Shown here: in pieces, positions 44,720 through 53,351 of the stretch
How positions within the stretch are numbered: the stretch's first letter is position 1
Layout: each line of letters opens with the position of its first letter
DNA from: Bog-473 sp963719485
Lineage (GTDB): Bacteria; Actinomycetota; Acidimicrobiia; Acidimicrobiales; RAAP-2
DNA: 64,000 bases
Assembly: GCA_963719485.1 (NCBI GenBank)
Contig: OY970387.1
Span: forward strand, 3,224,001 to 3,288,000
Direction of reading: 5' to 3'
Translations under genes and position numbers: made by a program
The notes under the pieces: model-generated
The model's database searches: none
Seen by the model: only the letters and a program-made list of their open reading frames with translations
What the model was told of the DNA's origin: nothing

Positions 44720-44908
44720 TTAGCCGGCCTGCCCCTTGCGTCGTCGGGACATGAGGATCAAGAGTCCACCGAGACCCAAGAGGGCGAGGGCAGTCGCGAC
44801 CTCACGCGAGGCATCGTCGAGATATTCGCGGGCCGCACTGAATGGGACCGTGGAGACGGTCCTCTCGAGGAGGTGGCGGCACGGGCCGGTGTTCCCGGCG
44901 ACAAACCG
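44720..44908 (-). pseudogene. Small membrane-protein frame without start codon
   Basis: The minus strand after the DUF4235 stop reads FVAGNTGPCRHLLERTV, PFSAAREYLDDASREV, then a single hydrophobic helix ATALALLGLGGLLILM and SRRRKGQAG before TAA at 44720. Composition looks like a real short membrane protein, yet no ATG, GTG or TTG is available upstream in frame. It may be a decayed gene or one broken by a frameshift. Together with the terminator it accounts for the 440-bp stretch 44477-44915. Confidence 0.4.
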
Positions 44909-44915
44909 ACGGAGC

Positions 44916-45242
44916 TCAGACGACCGGTGACTCCTCGACAGCCACCGGGGGGACGGTGCCGGTGGCGACCTTCCAGCCGAGAGCGGCGAGGCGGGCGGTC
45001 ATCATCTTGGTGATCCCGAGACCGATGCCCGCTGCGGCCGCCCACAACAGGGCGTCGGGCCACGCGAATCCGGGCTTGGTGGGGTCGAACGGCGTCTTAG
45101 GGGCTGTGTCCTTGCTGATGGCCTGATACGCGGTCCGAATGAGCTTGCGGGCGAGGAGCCCGCCCAACATGCCGATGGAAGTGGAGACCAACTTCCACAT
45201 CCGTTCACGGCCGATTGTCTCGGAGGCTCGTTGGGTGACCAC
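44916..45242 (-). CDS. DUF4235 family membrane protein
   Basis: 108 residues. MWKLVSTSIGMLGGLLARKL and FAWPDALLWAAAAGIGLGITKMMTARLAALGWKVATG (in parts) match the DUF4235 family, small actinobacterial proteins with two predicted membrane helices and no known role. GTG at 45242 is used here; ATG at 45200 (MWKLVS) is the family's usual start and may be correct. Confidence 0.85.
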   Translation of the reverse strand: MVTQRASETIGRERMWKLVSTSIGMLGGLLARKLIRTAYQAISKDTAPKTPFDPTKPGFAWPDALLWAAAAGIGLGITKMMTARLAALGWKVATGTVPPVAVEESPVV

Positions 45243-45414
45243 GCTCGAATTCTACTTTGATCCGGTTCCAACGTCCCAAGAAATCGGATCGCCCGATTTC
45301 CCTGCAAGAAAACGACGTTTGGGCCGATCGGGATGGGCCCGAACGTGCCGGTGGTCCACTCTCGGCGCAATGACGCCCCCGCTCTCGCGTGGAAGCGGGG
45401 TGCGACACTCGCTG

Positions 45415-46062
45415 CTATCGAGCTCCGCTTTCTCCAATCGGAGCGCGCCCTGCACCCATGAAGGGTGCTCGAGTCAAAGCCGGCTCGAACACAGCGGCGC
45501 CGGTCGCGACGATGCCGACGGCGAGCAAGACGGACCCGACGGCGTCGAGTGGCGCGTGCCAGTGCGCGCCGACCACCGCCAGCGATATCAGCAGGGTCCA
45601 GGCGACGCCGAGCACGAGCGTTATGTTGCGCGCCCGCTTTCCGAGCAGCGGGTAGAGCGCCAACCACATGGCCAGCGCCGTGGCGCTGACCGCAGTGACG
45701 TGCCCGGAGGGGAAGGTGAGTTGGCCGTCAAGAGTCCGATGGACGAGCGGCTTGGCAATCTCCTCGCTTATCAGCAAGGCAGCCGCCGCGAACGCCGCGT
45801 AGACGACGACGCGAAGAAATGCCCGTCTGACCGCGCCGACGGCGATGGAGAGGACGACGGCAACGCCGATGGCCGGGGCGGCGAGGAGGTCGGCGATTTG
45901 CGTCCAGGTCTCCCTGGCAGAACGAGGCGCCAGCCAATCGAAAGCGGGTTCCTCGAACCCGAACGGGGCGCTGTTGTGTGCCACGGCCAAGGCCAGAAGT
46001 GCGGTTGTGAGGAGGCACAGAAGCCCGGCAATCCTCAGCTTGGCGCGCGACACGGAGAGCAA
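45415..46062 (-). CDS. PAP2-type membrane phosphatase
   Basis: 215 residues with about five membrane helices. KPLVHRTLDG is a partial first phosphatase motif, FPSGHVTAVSA the second with its His, and VVGAHWHAPLDAVGS the third with HxxxD. Such enzymes dephosphorylate undecaprenyl pyrophosphate or phosphatidate. The gene lies upstream of DUF4235 on the same strand, 172 bp away. Confidence 0.88.
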   Translation of the reverse strand: MLSVSRAKLRIAGLLCLLTTALLALAVAHNSAPFGFEEPAFDWLAPRSARETWTQIADLLAAPAIGVAVVLSIAVGAVRRAFLRVVVYAAFAAAALLISEEIAKPLVHRTLDGQLTFPSGHVTAVSATALAMWLALYPLLGKRARNITLVLGVAWTLLISLAVVGAHWHAPLDAVGSVLLAVGIVATGAAVFEPALTRAPFMGAGRAPIGESGAR

Positions 46063-46104
46063 CCTATGCCCCCCACGAGATGTCGTACTGCCGCCTTTCC
46101 GCCG

Positions 46105-46782
46105 CTACCTTCCGAGTTGCGTCACCAGCGCGGCGATGCGGTTGCTCACCACCGCGTCGACGCCCGCACCGAGCATCCGGCTGACGTCCGCTGGCTCGTC
46201 GACCGTCCACGTCGAGACCCGCAGGCCTGCATCGTGTACCGCCGCCACGCCGTCGGGGGTCACGAAGCCGAACATGGGGTTCCAGTACTCGGCCCCCAGC
46301 TCGCGGAGGAGCGGAAGCGGTGGCTCGGTGCCCTCGACCCAGGTGAGACCGATGCGGGCCGCCGCCGACAGGCCCCGCAGTTGGCGCAGGGCCTTGATGT
46401 TGCCGGTCACGAAGAGCGAGCGGTCGAGGGCCCCGGCCGCTCGCACCGCTGCCAGCCCGCCCCGCACCACATCGCGCCGCGTGAAGTCGACCATCAGCGG
46501 GAGCGGCACCGCGTCGAGCACCTCACGCAGGGTCGGGATGCGCACGTCGTCGTCCCCGAGCGCCGCGATCTCGGCCAGGTCCAGGTCGCCCACGGAGGCG
46601 TTGACCCCCCACAAGCGCTCCAGGGTCTTGTCGTGCAGGACGATGATCTCGCCGTCGCGGGTTCGGCGGAGGTCGATCTCCACCATGTCCGCCCCCAGGG
46701 CCACGGCCGCCGCGAAGGCCGGCAGCGTGTTCTCCCGGTGGCCGACGGATTCGCCGCGGTGGGCGATGGCGAGGGCCGGCAC
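46105..46782 (-). CDS. Glycerophosphodiester phosphodiesterase
   Basis: 225 residues, TIM barrel. IAHRGESVGHRENTLPAF carries the catalytic His-Arg, MVEIDLRRTRDGEIIVLHDKTLERL (in two parts) holds the ExD metal site and the second His. C-terminal VSTWTVDEP and GVDAVVSNRI are typical. It hydrolyses deacylated phospholipids. No signal peptide. It lies 9 bp after the SGNH gene on the same strand. Confidence 0.93.
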   Translation of the reverse strand: MPALAIAHRGESVGHRENTLPAFAAAVALGADMVEIDLRRTRDGEIIVLHDKTLERLWGVNASVGDLDLAEIAALGDDDVRIPTLREVLDAVPLPLMVDFTRRDVVRGGLAAVRAAGALDRSLFVTGNIKALRQLRGLSAAARIGLTWVEGTEPPLPLLRELGAEYWNPMFGFVTPDGVAAVHDAGLRVSTWTVDEPADVSRMLGAGVDAVVSNRIAALVTQLGR

Positions 46783-46791
46783 AGCGAGAGC

Positions 46792-48420
46792 CTACGAGGT
46801 GCCGCCGTAGACCGCCCCGGCGACGTTGGCGATGATCTGGTTCAGCGCCGGCTCAATGAGGTTGTCCACCGCCGCCTCGGTGATGTGCACACCGTCCGCG
46901 CTGCGGGCGGGGATGCCGTCGACGACGGCGGCGTAGGCCCCGCCCGGGTCCAGCACCGTGTAGAGGTCGTCGATCGACACGTACGGATACTGGGAGGCCA
47001 CCGCGTTCACGATCCGGTTGTAGTCGTCCACGAGGCTCGTTGGCGTACCGTCGGCGAAGTAGGGCGAGGTCGAGAGGATCACCGCGCCACCGTCGGAGTG
47101 TGCGATCTGCACCGCCTGGGCCAGGTTGGACTGAATGAACGCCGCGTAGGCCGGGTTGGCCAACGTCGTGAAGGTCCCGCCGAACTCGCGGTCCTGCGTC
47201 TCCCAGTACCCGGTCTGGATCACCGTGACGTCGGGATGGAAGCGCGTCACGACCCACTGCAGCTGCGACGCCCACAGCGCGCAGGCCCCCGAGCTGAGGT
47301 AGAGCGAGCTCGGGTCACTCCAGGGCCTGGTCGGTTCACCGTCGGTGAACCCGCAGCCCGCGGCCGCACCGTCGTCGACGGCGTAGGGCGGGCTCGTCCG
47401 TTGCACGTAGTTCCCCTCGTACAGGGACAGCGAGTCCCCGCCGAAGGCCACCCGCTGCAGCCCCTGGTGGGTGGCCTGCGACCCCGGCCCCTCGTTGATG
47501 ATCGTCACCACCGCCGGGATCGGATCCGACAAGGGCTGGGGGAAGAGCGGGGGGTGGAGGGGTGACTGCGCGCTGCCCGAGAACACGGCGTCCCCGTAGG
47601 TGAACACGCCCGCGTCCTGTGCGACGAGCCAGTAGCCGTTCCCGTCGGGGGTGGGCGTCATGGCCACGATGGGCTCGTTCAGGTGGATGCCGCCGGTCGA
47701 GCCCAGGAAGGGCGCGTCGCCGTAGGTGAAGATGCCGCCGTCGGAGGCCACGAGCCAGTAGCCGTTCCCGTCGGGTGTCGACGCCATGCCGACCACGGGC
47801 TGGTTCAGGTGGATGCCTCCCGTCGACCCCAGGAACGGCGCGTCGCCGAACGAGAAGATGCCGCCGTCGGAGGCGACCAGCCAGTAGCCATTGCCGTTCG
47901 CCGCCGCCGTCATCCCGACGATCGGCTTGTTGAGCGCAATGCCACCCGTCGAGCCCCAAAACTGCGCGTCGCCGAACGAGAAGATGCCGCCGTCGGACGC
48001 GACGAGCCAGTACCCGTTCCCGTCGGGCGTCGACGCCATGGCGACGATCGGCCGGTTGAGCGCCATGCCACCCGTCGAGCCCCAGAACGTCGCGTGGCCG
48101 AACGTGAACACCCCGCCGTCGGACGCCACGAGCCAATAGCCGCCCTGCGGGTCCGCCGCGCCGCCCACGATCGGCCGCGCCAGTGGCACCTCGATGGTGT
48201 CGCCGTCGTAGGCCGCGCCGCCGAAGGTCATGACTCCGCCCGCGGCGTCGACGATGGCGTAGGTCCCGTTCGTCGCGCCCGGCACGGCGGCGGAGGATTT
48301 GTCAGCCGCGCCCGCTCCCGAGGGCGCGAGCGTGACGAGGACGGAGGCGGCCAGGAGCGCCACCAGGCTCAGGGCAGCCCCGCGGCTCGTCCTCCACAAC
48401 GACGATCCGGCGCCCCCCAT
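46792..48420 (-). CDS. Exported protein with YWLVASDGG repeats and an SGNH hydrolase domain
   Basis: 542 residues. A signal peptide (GAALSLVALLAASVLVTLAP) is followed by five to six copies of a 42-residue repeat, each containing GYWLVASDGGIFSFGDA and GSTGG(I/M)xLNxP. They probably form a beta-propeller or solenoid, as in other actinobacterial surface proteins. Residues about 315-540 are an SGNH/GDSL-type esterase: VAFGGDSLSLYEG (Ser block), VTVIQTGYWE and SADGVHITEAAVDNLIE (Asp-x-x-His block). Possible acetyl-glycan esterase; substrate unknown. Confidence 0.82.
   Translation of the reverse strand: MGGAGSSLWRTSRGAALSLVALLAASVLVTLAPSGAGAADKSSAAVPGATNGTYAIVDAAGGVMTFGGAAYDGDTIEVPLARPIVGGAADPQGGYWLVASDGGVFTFGHATFWGSTGGMALNRPIVAMASTPDGNGYWLVASDGGIFSFGDAQFWGSTGGIALNKPIVGMTAAANGNGYWLVASDGGIFSFGDAPFLGSTGGIHLNQPVVGMASTPDGNGYWLVASDGGIFTYGDAPFLGSTGGIHLNEPIVAMTPTPDGNGYWLVAQDAGVFTYGDAVFSGSAQSPLHPPLFPQPLSDPIPAVVTIINEGPGSQATHQGLQRVAFGGDSLSLYEGNYVQRTSPPYAVDDGAAAGCGFTDGEPTRPWSDPSSLYLSSGACALWASQLQWVVTRFHPDVTVIQTGYWETQDREFGGTFTTLANPAYAAFIQSNLAQAVQIAHSDGGAVILSTSPYFADGTPTSLVDDYNRIVNAVASQYPYVSIDDLYTVLDPGGAYAAVVDGIPARSADGVHITEAAVDNLIEPALNQIIANVAGAVYGGTS
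47600..48180 (-). repeat. 126-bp repeats encoding the 42-residue YWLVASDGG units
   Basis: Four to five head-to-tail units of about 126 bp are strongly similar at the DNA level, indicating recent duplication or gene-conversion. Boundaries are approximate. Confidence 0.75.
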
Positions 48421-48479
48421 GAGCCCACGATCTTACGGAACACCCGCGGCTGCGTTGGCGCGCCCCTCCTGGCGGGGAG

Positions 48480-49514
48480 TCAGAGCAGGCGCAGCTGCTG
48501 GCCCGCCGCCGGCGGCGGGTCCGGGGCCGGTGCCTGCGCCGGTGCCTGCGGTGTGCCGCGGTAGCGGTTGCGCCCGGTCACGCCACAGCGCCGCGCCGCA
48601 CCCCGGACGATGCCTTCGATCCGCTGGCGCTCGTCGTCCGCCTGGTAGGCGCCGCGCCGGAACCGTTCACGGTGGAGGCGGACGAGGTCGGGCCGCTGGC
48701 CCGCGAGCCAGTCGAGGTAGTGGGCCCGCAGCGGGCCCCGCAGGTGCAGCGCCACGCCGGAGATCGACACGGCGCCGGCGTCGGCGCACGCCTCGACCAC
48801 TTCGGTCAGCTGCGCCTCGGAGTCGGAGAGCCCCGGCAGCACCGGCGCCACGAGCACGCCGCAGGGGATGCCCATGGCGGTCAGGCGCCGCACTGCCTCG
48901 ACCCGGCGGTCGGGCGGGGGAGTGCCAGGCTCGGTCAGCTTCCACACCGAACGATCGAGCGTGCCCACCGAGAAGCTGACGCCCACATCCGTGCGCCCGC
49001 ACGCGGCGGCCAGCAGGGCGGCGTCGCGCAGGATCAACGTCGATTTGGTCAGGATGCTGAACGGATTGCGCGCGCCCGAGAGCGTCTCCACGATCCCTCT
49101 CGTGAGGTGGTACTTGCCCTCGGCGTGCTGGTAGGGATCGGTGTTGGTTCCCATGGCGATGTGGTCGCCGTCCCAGGCGGGCGCGCGTAGCTCGGCTCGG
49201 AGGCGCTCGACGGCGTTGACCTTCACGACGATTTTGCGCTCGAAGTCCGTCCCGATCCCGAGGCCGAGGTAGTCGTGCGTCGGCCGGGCGAAGCAGTACA
49301 CGCAGGCGTGGCTGCACCCTCGATACGGGTTGATCGTGTGCCGGAAGGGCATCGGGCTCTCCGGCGGCACCGTGTTGATGATGGTCCGGGCGTTGACGTG
49401 GAGGAACTCCATGCCGGCGTAGGCCCCCTTGCCCACGTGCCGCTCCGCCACCCGCTCGTCGGCGAAGAGCGTGCCGCCCGCCTCGTTCTCGGCCAGGGCC
49501 CAGCGCAGTGCCAT
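48480..49514 (-). CDS. Rv2578c-family radical SAM protein
   Basis: 344 residues. The CxxxCxxC cluster-binding motif is at C67-C71-C74 (GCSHACVYCFARP), followed by AMGTNTDPYQHAEGKYHLTRG and ILTKSTLILRD, as in the Rv2578c / SplB-like family whose reaction is unknown. A Pro/Ala-rich tail ends the protein. The ATG at 49514 lies seven bases after a -10 element, so the transcript is probably leaderless. The promoter contains an SOS box, consistent with a DNA-damage role; Rv2578c is, as I recall, in the mycobacterial LexA regulon. Confidence 0.9.
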   Translation of the reverse strand: MALRWALAENEAGGTLFADERVAERHVGKGAYAGMEFLHVNARTIINTVPPESPMPFRHTINPYRGCSHACVYCFARPTHDYLGLGIGTDFERKIVVKVNAVERLRAELRAPAWDGDHIAMGTNTDPYQHAEGKYHLTRGIVETLSGARNPFSILTKSTLILRDAALLAAACGRTDVGVSFSVGTLDRSVWKLTEPGTPPPDRRVEAVRRLTAMGIPCGVLVAPVLPGLSDSEAQLTEVVEACADAGAVSISGVALHLRGPLRAHYLDWLAGQRPDLVRLHRERFRRGAYQADDERQRIEGIVRGAARRCGVTGRNRYRGTPQAPAQAPAPDPPPAAGQQLRLL

Positions 49515-49521
49515 ACGGGCT

Positions 49522-49550
49522 ACGATAGCGAACATATGTTCGCTTTTCAA
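49522..49550 (-). promoter_or_regulatory. LexA-controlled promoter of the radical SAM gene
   Basis: On the minus strand, -35 TTGAAA (49550-49545), a 17-bp spacer, and -10 TATCGT (49527-49522) stand seven bases before the ATG. The spacer is almost entirely the SOS palindrome, so bound LexA would block RNA polymerase directly. Confidence 0.78.
49528..49543. promoter_or_regulatory. LexA binding site (SOS box)
   Basis: GCGAACATATGTTCGC is a perfect palindrome containing CGAAC-N4-GTTCG, the Gram-positive LexA consensus. It lies between divergent radical SAM and ftsK genes, 15 bp from each start, and could regulate both. Confidence 0.85.
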
Positions 49551-49558
49551 CGGATGGG

Positions 49559-52000
49559 GTGTCCACAAAAAGGACCAGGTCAGGCACTAATCTCAGCCCC
49601 ACTGTGGTGACCAAGACCCGCGGGGGCACCGCGACGCGCCCGGCCGCACGAACCACCAGGAAGCCGGCAACACGCGCCAAGCGGTCCCAGCCGTCGAGAC
49701 CGCCGTTCTGGCGCGTCCAGGCCCGCGACCTCTGGGCCGTCGGCCTGATCACGCTCGGCGTCCTCCTGGCCCTGGCGCTGTGGGGCAAGCAGCTCGGCCC
49801 GATCGGCCACGCCGCCGACACCGGCCTGGCGTTCCTCGCGGGGTGGGCCCGGGTCCTCCTGCCCCTGGTGGCCTTCGGCGCCGGCATCACGCTGCTGCTC
49901 GATCGCGTCGGCGGGGACGGGGACGAGGAGCACGAGGGCGCCGACCCGTGGCGCCTGGCGGTCGGGACCCTCCTCGGCCTCCTCGGCGTCTGCGGCCTGG
50001 CCGACCTGGCCAAGGGAGCCCCGCCGTTCTCGGACTCGCACGCACTGCGCGACGCCGGCGGCTACCTGGGCGCGGCCGTCGGCCGCCCCCTCCATGCGGG
50101 CATCGGCACGGCGGGCGCCGCCGTCCTGCTCTCCGCCGTGGTCCTCGTGGCCGTCCTCGTGGCGACCGGTGTGTCACTGGCCTCGCTGGGCCGCGCCCTC
50201 GGCGCGGCCGCCACGACGACGGGACGCACCGCCGGGGCGCTGTGGCGCGGCAAGCCGTTGGTGATCACCTCCGACCTCGGGTCCGGCGGTCCGGTCGAGG
50301 CGGCCCCGCCCCCTCCGCCTCCCTTCGACGCCGACGAGGACCCGGTGGACGAGACGGAGTCCGACATCGACATCCCGCTCGACCCCGAACCGGCGCCGGT
50401 GCCGGTCGTGACGGCCCCGCAGCCCCTGATGGCCGCGACCCCGCGGGCCCCAGGCGAATGGGCGCTGCCGAGCCTCTCCCTGCTGCAGGCGTCCAAGAAG
50501 CTGCGCCAGGACCAGCGCCAGATCGACGCGCTCGGCGAGGATCTCGTGCGGGCGCTCGAAGCCCACGGGGTCGAGACGAGGCTGGTCGGCTGCCGGGTCG
50601 GGCCGACGGTCACCCGTTACGAGCTCGAGCTCGGTCCGGGGGTCAAGGTGGCCCGGGTCACCAGCCTCTCCAAGGACATCGCCTACGCCATGGCGTCGCC
50701 CGACGTGCGCATCCTGGCGCCCATCCCCGGCAAGTCGGCCATCGGCGTCGAGGTGCCCAACCGGACGCGCCAGCTGGTGTCGCTGCGCGACATCCTCGAG
50801 GCGAGCGAGGCCAAGCCGTCGCCCGCGACGCACCCGCTCGAGGTGGCCATGGGGCGCGACATCGCCGGGCGCGCCGTCCTGGCCAACCTGGCCGAGATGC
50901 CGCACATCCTCATCTCGGGCGCGACCGGCTCGGGAAAGTCGTCGTGCATGAACTCCATCATCACGTCGATCCTGATGCGCGACACCCCGGACCAGGTCAA
51001 GATGATTCTGGTCGACCCCAAGCGCGTCGAGCTGGGCCAGTACGACGGCCTGCCGCACCTGCTCAACCCGGTCGTCGTCGACCCCAAGAAGGCGGCCAAT
51101 GCCCTCGCCTGGGCGGTGAAGGAGATGGAGCGCCGCTACGACATGCTGGCCGAGAACGGCGTGCGCGACATCACCGGCTACAACCAGCTGGTCGAGCAGG
51201 GGCTCATCGCCCCCGCGGCGCCGTCCGACCGCCGCCGGATGCGCGACGTGGCGGCCCGGGCCCTCGGTGAGGAGCACGCTGCTGTCGCCGACGAGGCCGA
51301 GCTCGACCCTGAACCCGAGCCGCCGCAGCCCCTCCCCTTCATTCTGGTGATCGTCGACGAGCTGAACGACCTCATGATGGTGGCGGCCCGCGACGTCGAG
51401 GACTCCATCGTGCGCATCGCCCAGATGGCCCGCGCCGTCGGTATCCACCTGGTCATCGCCACCCAGCGCCCCTCGGTCGACGTGATCACCGGGGTGATCA
51501 AGGCCAACATCCCGAGCCGCATGGCCTTCTCGGTGTCGTCCCTGGCCGACAGCCGGGTGATCCTGGACCAACCGGGGGCGGAGCGCCTGATAGGCAAGGG
51601 CGACATGCTGCTGCTGACGGCCTCCTCCAACATCCCGCGCCGGCTCCAGGCCCCCTGGGTCTCGGAGGAGGAGGTGCGCGACGTGGTGCGCCACTGGCAG
51701 GCCCAGGGCGGGCAGGCCGAGGCGATCGTGGGGATCGAGGGCGTCGACGACGGGCCGTGGGGCGGCGACACCGTCGACGACGAGGACGACGAGCTCCTCC
51801 GGCAGGCCCGGGACCTCGTGGTGCGCTCGCAGCTCGGGTCGACCTCCATGCTGCAGCGCAAGCTGCGCGTGGGCTTCGCCCGGGCCGGGCGCCTAATGGA
51901 CCTGCTCGAGCAGGCCGGTGTGGTCGGGCCGAGCGAGGGCTCCAAGGCGCGGGCCGTGCTGATGACCCCCGAAGAGCTCGACGGACTGAGCAGGGGGTGA
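49559..52000 (+). CDS. ftsK: DNA translocase FtsK/SpoIIIE
   Basis: 813 residues. A basic N-terminus precedes four predicted membrane helices (about 55-220) and a Pro-rich acidic linker. The motor has VGPTVTRYELELGPGVKVARV, Walker A ISGATGSGKSS near 454, ILVDPKRVELGQYDGLPHL and Walker B FILVIVDELNDLMM, where Asn replaces the usual Ala. The C-terminal winged-helix gamma domain (SMLQRKLRVGFARAGRLMDLLEQAGVVG, in parts) reads KOPS/SRS sites. It clears chromosomes from the septum. GTG start; a GTG at 49604 is an alternative. Confidence 0.95.
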   Translation: MSTKRTRSGTNLSPTVVTKTRGGTATRPAARTTRKPATRAKRSQPSRPPFWRVQARDLWAVGLITLGVLLALALWGKQLGPIGHAADTGLAFLAGWARVLLPLVAFGAGITLLLDRVGGDGDEEHEGADPWRLAVGTLLGLLGVCGLADLAKGAPPFSDSHALRDAGGYLGAAVGRPLHAGIGTAGAAVLLSAVVLVAVLVATGVSLASLGRALGAAATTTGRTAGALWRGKPLVITSDLGSGGPVEAAPPPPPPFDADEDPVDETESDIDIPLDPEPAPVPVVTAPQPLMAATPRAPGEWALPSLSLLQASKKLRQDQRQIDALGEDLVRALEAHGVETRLVGCRVGPTVTRYELELGPGVKVARVTSLSKDIAYAMASPDVRILAPIPGKSAIGVEVPNRTRQLVSLRDILEASEAKPSPATHPLEVAMGRDIAGRAVLANLAEMPHILISGATGSGKSSCMNSIITSILMRDTPDQVKMILVDPKRVELGQYDGLPHLLNPVVVDPKKAANALAWAVKEMERRYDMLAENGVRDITGYNQLVEQGLIAPAAPSDRRRMRDVAARALGEEHAAVADEAELDPEPEPPQPLPFILVIVDELNDLMMVAARDVEDSIVRIAQMARAVGIHLVIATQRPSVDVITGVIKANIPSRMAFSVSSLADSRVILDQPGAERLIGKGDMLLLTASSNIPRRLQAPWVSEEEVRDVVRHWQAQGGQAEAIVGIEGVDDGPWGGDTVDDEDDELLRQARDLVVRSQLGSTSMLQRKLRVGFARAGRLMDLLEQAGVVGPSEGSKARAVLMTPEELDGLSRG

Positions 52001-53334
52001 CCCAGGAGGCTCCGGCGCCCCCCTTCATGGTGGCGCCGTTCACGCTCGATTCGTTGCGCGAGCCGTCACCGCCGGTGGTGCCGGCCGCGCCGGAGCACGG
52101 GCGGCACGCCGTGCACTCGCACCGCCGGCGGCGTCGCGGCCGCCGCTGGGCCCTGCTCCTCGCGCTCGTACTGCTCGTGGTGGCGGCCGGTGCGTTCGTG
52201 GGCGTGCGGCTGACCGCCGCCGATCCGGCGCCTGCCGTCACCCCGGTCGTGGCCCCGACGGTGCACGTGCCGACCAAGCCCGTCGCGCTCCCGTGGCCGA
52301 CGACGGGGCAGGCGGCAGTGTCCGTCCCGTCCATCGGCGTCAGCATGGCGTCCGGGCCCGAGCAGCCGGCGCCGGTGGCGAGCCTCACCAAGCTCATAAC
52401 GGCCTACGTCGTGCTGCACGACCACCCGCTGGCGCTCGACGAATCCGGTCCGATGATCACCGTCAGCCAGGCGGACATGGACGACTACAACAACGACACG
52501 GTCGACGACGACTCCAACGCCCAGGTGACGCTGAACGAGCAGATCAGCGAGCAGCAGGTGCTCGGCGGCCTGTTGGTGCACTCGGCCGACAACTACGCCG
52601 ACCTCCTCGCCCGCTGGGATGCCGGGAGCATCCCCGCCTTCGTGGCCAAGATGAACGCCGACGCGACGCGCCTCGGCATGGTGCACTCGCACTTCGCCGA
52701 CGCCAGCGGGGTCGATCCGGGCTCGCAGTCGACCGCCTCGGACCTGCTCAAGGTGGCCGCCCCCGACATGGCCAATTCCGCCTTCGCCTCCATGGTGAAG
52801 ATGCCGTCCATCACGCTGCCCGTCGCCGGGACGATCTCGACGTACACGCCGCTGCTCGGCCTGCAGGGGATCATCGGCGTGAAGTCGGGCTTCACCAACG
52901 CGGCCGGCGGGTGCGACGTGCTCGGCGTGATCCGCATGGTGGACGGCAAGCCGGTGCTGCTCCTGGCCGCCGTCACCGGGCAGCAGGGGCCCGTGGTGCT
53001 GGCGCAGGCGGGACTGCACGGGCTCGCGCTCGTCGATGCAATGGCTCCGCTCATCGGTTCCACCTCCGTGGTGTCGGGCCACCAGGTCGCGGCGCACGTC
53101 ACCGAGGCGGGCACCAGTGTCGACGCCCGGACGACGTCCTCGGCATCCCTCTTGACGTGGCCCGGGGTCAGTGCAAGGCCGGTCTTCCATCCGGCCGGCC
53201 ACCTGACCGATCAGGCCCGCCGGGGCGCCCAGGTGGGGACCGTCGTCGTCACCCTCGGCACGCAGCGGGTCGCGGTGCCGGTCCGGCTCGAGCAGGACGT
53301 GCCGCGGCCCTCACTGCTTCAGCGCTTGTTCTGA
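51997..53334 (+). CDS. D-alanyl-D-alanine carboxypeptidase-like protein
   Basis: 445 residues. A cytoplasmic Arg-rich stretch and one membrane anchor (WALLLALVLLVVAAGAFVGV, about 49-68) precede a penicillin-binding domain: SLTK with catalytic Ser129, VKSGFTNAAGGC (KTG-equivalent, Lys296). The second motif reads HSADN (196-198 SAD) where SxN is expected. That change could weaken activity or be tolerated with the adjacent Asn. It trims peptidoglycan side chains outside the membrane. The GTG overlaps the ftsK stop (GTGA). Confidence 0.85.
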   Translation: MTQEAPAPPFMVAPFTLDSLREPSPPVVPAAPEHGRHAVHSHRRRRRGRRWALLLALVLLVVAAGAFVGVRLTAADPAPAVTPVVAPTVHVPTKPVALPWPTTGQAAVSVPSIGVSMASGPEQPAPVASLTKLITAYVVLHDHPLALDESGPMITVSQADMDDYNNDTVDDDSNAQVTLNEQISEQQVLGGLLVHSADNYADLLARWDAGSIPAFVAKMNADATRLGMVHSHFADASGVDPGSQSTASDLLKVAAPDMANSAFASMVKMPSITLPVAGTISTYTPLLGLQGIIGVKSGFTNAAGGCDVLGVIRMVDGKPVLLLAAVTGQQGPVVLAQAGLHGLALVDAMAPLIGSTSVVSGHQVAAHVTEAGTSVDARTTSSASLLTWPGVSARPVFHPAGHLTDQARRGAQVGTVVVTLGTQRVAVPVRLEQDVPRPSLLQRLF

Positions 53335-53339
53335 CCGCG

Positions 53340-53345
53340 TAGCCT
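53340..53345 (+). promoter_or_regulatory. Candidate leaderless promoter of thrB (-10)
   Basis: TAGCCT stands six bases before the GTG of thrB, and no ribosome site precedes that start. This is the spacing of leaderless actinobacterial transcripts. Confidence 0.5.
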
Positions 53346-53351
53346 GGCTTC

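Noticed and set aside
47600..48180. Possible CRISPR-like repeats
   Set aside because: The repeats are 126-bp coding units in frame with a secreted protein, with no spacers.
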